The position numbers and the translations under genes were made by a program. DNA of 64,000 nt, taken from the NCBI GenBank assembly GCA_020050835.1, contig JAGVKB010000120.1, positions 1-64,000 of the forward strand, given 5' to 3'. Each line of letters starts with the position of its first letter. Within the stretch, counting starts at the first letter, position 1. The notes beneath the pieces are model-generated. The model saw only the letters and a list, made by a program, of their open reading frames with translations, had not been told where the DNA came from and searched no databases. This DNA is from Candidatus Obscuribacterales bacterium. Lineage in GTDB: Bacteria > Cyanobacteriota > Vampirovibrionia > Obscuribacterales > Obscuribacteraceae. This document shows positions 62,144 through 64,000 of the stretch, in pieces.

Positions 62144-62701
62144 TTACAGATATCCTCTGTGCCTGTATCGGCTGATTTCATACTCTGTGCGCAGGGTAGC
62201 GTCAAGTTTTTTGTTTGCCTTGTCGATTTCTTCCAATTTCTTCTTTTCCGAAATGACGGATTGATCTGTAATGGTTCCCTGCTTTTGCGCGTCGAGGTAA
62301 TCGGTAAACAGTTGGCGCGCCGTGCTGAAGTACAAGACATAGCCATCTTGTAAGTCCTTCGTCTCCGGTATCGGCTTCAGCTCCTTCAATGCAGACAGCG
62401 CGGCTGTATACCTCTCTATCATGCGGGCTGCCAAACCCGAGCTTCGCTTCTCAGATCTGGCTGCTGTCAGCAGGCAGAACAGCAGCTTATCGCTTAAGGG
62501 CATTTCCGCATCTCTCCGAATCCGATCGTATTTACAGAACCACTTCGTTACGGAGGCTACACGCTGGTGTGCCCGACACATTTCGGAAGGAAGTTCAGGT
62601 TCGGACACAAAATTGGTCTTCTCCGGAGCTGCCTGAACCGTTGCCAGCAAAATGGTTACCGTGAGCACAATGACCGTCAGCAGAATTCGAATCTGTAGCA
62701 T
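62144..62701 (-). CDS. Small exported helical protein, unknown function
   Basis: 185 residues from ATG 62701; GTG 62731 adds ten residues and is possible. Signal peptide about 1-24 (ILLATVQA, cleavage before APEK). The mature chain is helical and charged (KLLFCLLTAARSEKRSSGLAARMIERY, then KKKLEEIDKANKKLDATL), with possible coiled-coil character in the last 60 residues. No family recognised. Convergent with the exported protein gene to its left. Confidence 0.6.
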   Translation of the reverse strand: MLQIRILLTVIVLTVTILLATVQAAPEKTNFVSEPELPSEMCRAHQRVASVTKWFCKYDRIRRDAEMPLSDKLLFCLLTAARSEKRSSGLAARMIERYTAALSALKELKPIPETKDLQDGYVLYFSTARQLFTDYLDAQKQGTITDQSVISEKKKLEEIDKANKKLDATLRTEYEISRYRHRGYL

Positions 62702-62961
62702 GGACTGTGATACCTTTCGATTCCTTTTCACGTCTTAGAGTACAGGCACTGCAGCCCACCGATCCGCATCGACAATGTACCCACGGAGTGAGCAGATTCT
62801 TCGGCACTACCGCTGTCAATCAGCTGACCGATACGGAAACGTCTCCAAGCGAACAATCTACTACTACTTGAGTGCCAAGTTATCGGTCCAACTGCCACTT
62901 TTGTGTCTAATCGCGGTTTCAAGAGCACAGTTTTACTCCCTTTCCCTACCGAACATTAATG

Positions 62962-64000
62962 TTAGTATCTCGCCAGCCGCTCAAGCCGCTCTTCGAGAAC
63001 TTGAATTGGCAATTCGCCGCGCTTCCTGAGCTTGCGGTTTCTAATCATGCCACTAGAAATGGTGTATGGCGTGTTAAGGAGGGCATAAGCCTGACCTGTT
63101 CCATGCGTTAAACGGCCGGCGAACCCCAGCTTATTAGCCGTATCCAGATCGCGACGATATCCGTAGATGGCAACAGCGGCAAGGATGGAGCTTGCCACTC
63201 CGGTCAGACCGATCAATGGACCCGAGATAGTCTGCTGCTGAGCCACCTGGCGATAACGCTCTATCTCTCTGGTTTCGCGATTCAGTTCAGTGTCCAGCAA
63301 TTCTGTTCTGGTCGTGAGTGCCACCACCTTTTGCAGCCAATCTTCATGTTTTTCCAGTGAGAGTTTCTTCAGAAGCAGATCAAGCTCCGGCGAAGGAGTG
63401 GACGGGCGTTCGAACAAAAGTTCTTCGGTCAGCCTGTGCTCTTGATGCTTGCGGATAGCAATTCCTGCACAACTGCTAACAATTGGATTGAGCGTTGCAA
63501 GCGAGTTAGACACCAACGCGCAGACGACAGAAGGGCGAGCTAACTCGGGATGCCCGAACGCCCTCATTGCCATGATCGCAGCGCTCATGCGGGTGAAGTT
63601 CTGCATCGAGTCTAGAGTATAGAACGTGTTCTCACGCCAGGCTTGATCTCTGGAGTGGCGACTCCAGTTGCAAAATTCGAAGAGCAGTTGTTGCCGTATT
63701 CTGCGAACCAGCTTTGTCTCAAGATCGGTGATTCGCCGTTTCTCGTCCGACGGTTCGTAAGCTGACAATTGTTGTCTAATTTCCAGCAAGCGATCCGTAT
63801 CGGCAACGATCTTTTTTACAAACACAACCGAACTCTTCGGTGAATAACCCTTCTCTTTCGCCCTCAGCATAACCCAAGTGTTTTGCGCCAATTCCAGGGC
63901 AGACGAGCCGCCACTCACGGCATTTCCGATCAACCCGCACGTGACAGCCTTTTTCAGCTCATTCCTGGAAATGCGAGCCGGACTATCAAGTCCTTTCGCT
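62962..64000 (-). CDS. Membrane-associated protein, N-terminus outside window
   Basis: The frame stays open from TTG 63933 to the right edge, so the start lies outside and 346 residues are seen. Helical soluble region with many Arg/Leu/Glu (KKIVADTDRLLEIRQQL, ETKLVRRIRQQLLFEFCNWSRHSRDQAW), then a hydrophobic segment near ISGPLIGLTGVASSILAAVAIYGY and a Lys/Arg-rich tail (NRKLRKRGELPIQVLEERLERL). A segment about 120-150 residues before the helix may also be membrane-buried (MRAFGHPELARPSVVCALVSNSLATL). Family unknown; presence of a gene is likely. Confidence 0.65.
   Translation of the reverse strand, partial: AKGLDSPARISRNELKKAVTCGLIGNAVSGGSSALELAQNTWVMLRAKEKGYSPKSSVVFVKKIVADTDRLLEIRQQLSAYEPSDEKRRITDLETKLVRRIRQQLLFEFCNWSRHSRDQAWRENTFYTLDSMQNFTRMSAAIMAMRAFGHPELARPSVVCALVSNSLATLNPIVSSCAGIAIRKHQEHRLTEELLFERPSTPSPELDLLLKKLSLEKHEDWLQKVVALTTRTELLDTELNRETREIERYRQVAQQQTISGPLIGLTGVASSILAAVAIYGYRRDLDTANKLGFAGRLTHGTGQAYALLNTPYTISSGMIRNRKLRKRGELPIQVLEERLERLARY

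Noticed and set aside
1-64000. tRNA, rRNA or small structured RNA genes
   Set aside because: No cloverleaf with a TTCRANNC arm, no rRNA-like block and no known riboswitch core was found in the spacers by eye; a covariance-model scan would be decisive.

Overview
The window looks like chromosome from a free-living Gram-negative-type bacterium with a mid-50s % G+C genome and a secretome rich in TPR proteins. The best guess is a non-photosynthetic relative of Cyanobacteria (Melainabacteria/Vampirovibrionia, Obscuribacterales-like). This rests on the MnmA with cyanobacterial-type signatures, the many exported TPR proteins, aerobic fatty-acid oxidation beside Tad-type and exosortase functions, and cyanobacterial-style extragenic palindromes. 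It is an inference from memory, not a search result. No rRNA, tRNA, CRISPR array, insertion sequence or phage gene was found.

Layout. 1-2.7 kb: the end of a membrane protein, then two tandemly duplicated mini-proteins with an exosortase-type C-terminal sorting signal, and an exosortase fused to an EpsI-like domain. 2.7-5.8 kb: a PLP enzyme, ribose-phosphate pyrophosphokinase and a metallo-beta-lactamase-fold hydrolase in one run. 5.8-12.8 kb (minus strand): mfd, a SurA/PrsA-type lipoprotein foldase and a DUF2252 protein. 13-25 kb: housekeeping genes (mnmA, amidase, fadJ, thpR, nadE, long-form hpf), an exported TPR protein and an exported TIM-barrel protein. 25-31 kb: a 1479-residue TPR protein built from about 218-residue super-repeats, a leucine-rich-repeat protein and a small conserved gene. 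31-38 kb: two large proteins sharing a glycine-rich N-terminal domain of about 300 residues but with unrelated C-termini; the second carries an HExxH peptidase-like motif, TPR-like helices and a SAM-methyltransferase-like domain. 38-45 kb: GH1 beta-glucosidase, rsgA, typA/bipA, two membrane-associated proteins and repeated palindromes. 44.7-50.3 kb: a signalling island (HPt protein, OmpR/PhoB-type regulator, Ser/Thr kinase, PAS histidine kinase). 50.5-62 kb: a surface island (two TadE-like proteins, a TadG/VWA-like protein, a beta-helix adhesin with FecR-like segments, tail-anchored and orphan proteins). The window ends inside a membrane protein.

The most interesting result is regulatory. Four transcription units of the surface island carry, upstream of the start codon, the same composite element: two 8-bp sites (consensus TGGYTACA / TGGTTRCA) with an exact 11-bp period, followed at the same distance by a TARNNT -10 hexamer. 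No -35 box is present. This is the geometry of a PhoB/OmpR-family activator site, and an OmpR/PhoB-type regulator with a histidine kinase and an HPt protein lies immediately to the left. I infer a local regulon in which these signalling genes switch on a Tad-like/adhesin surface programme. The element also fixes the likely starts of three genes.
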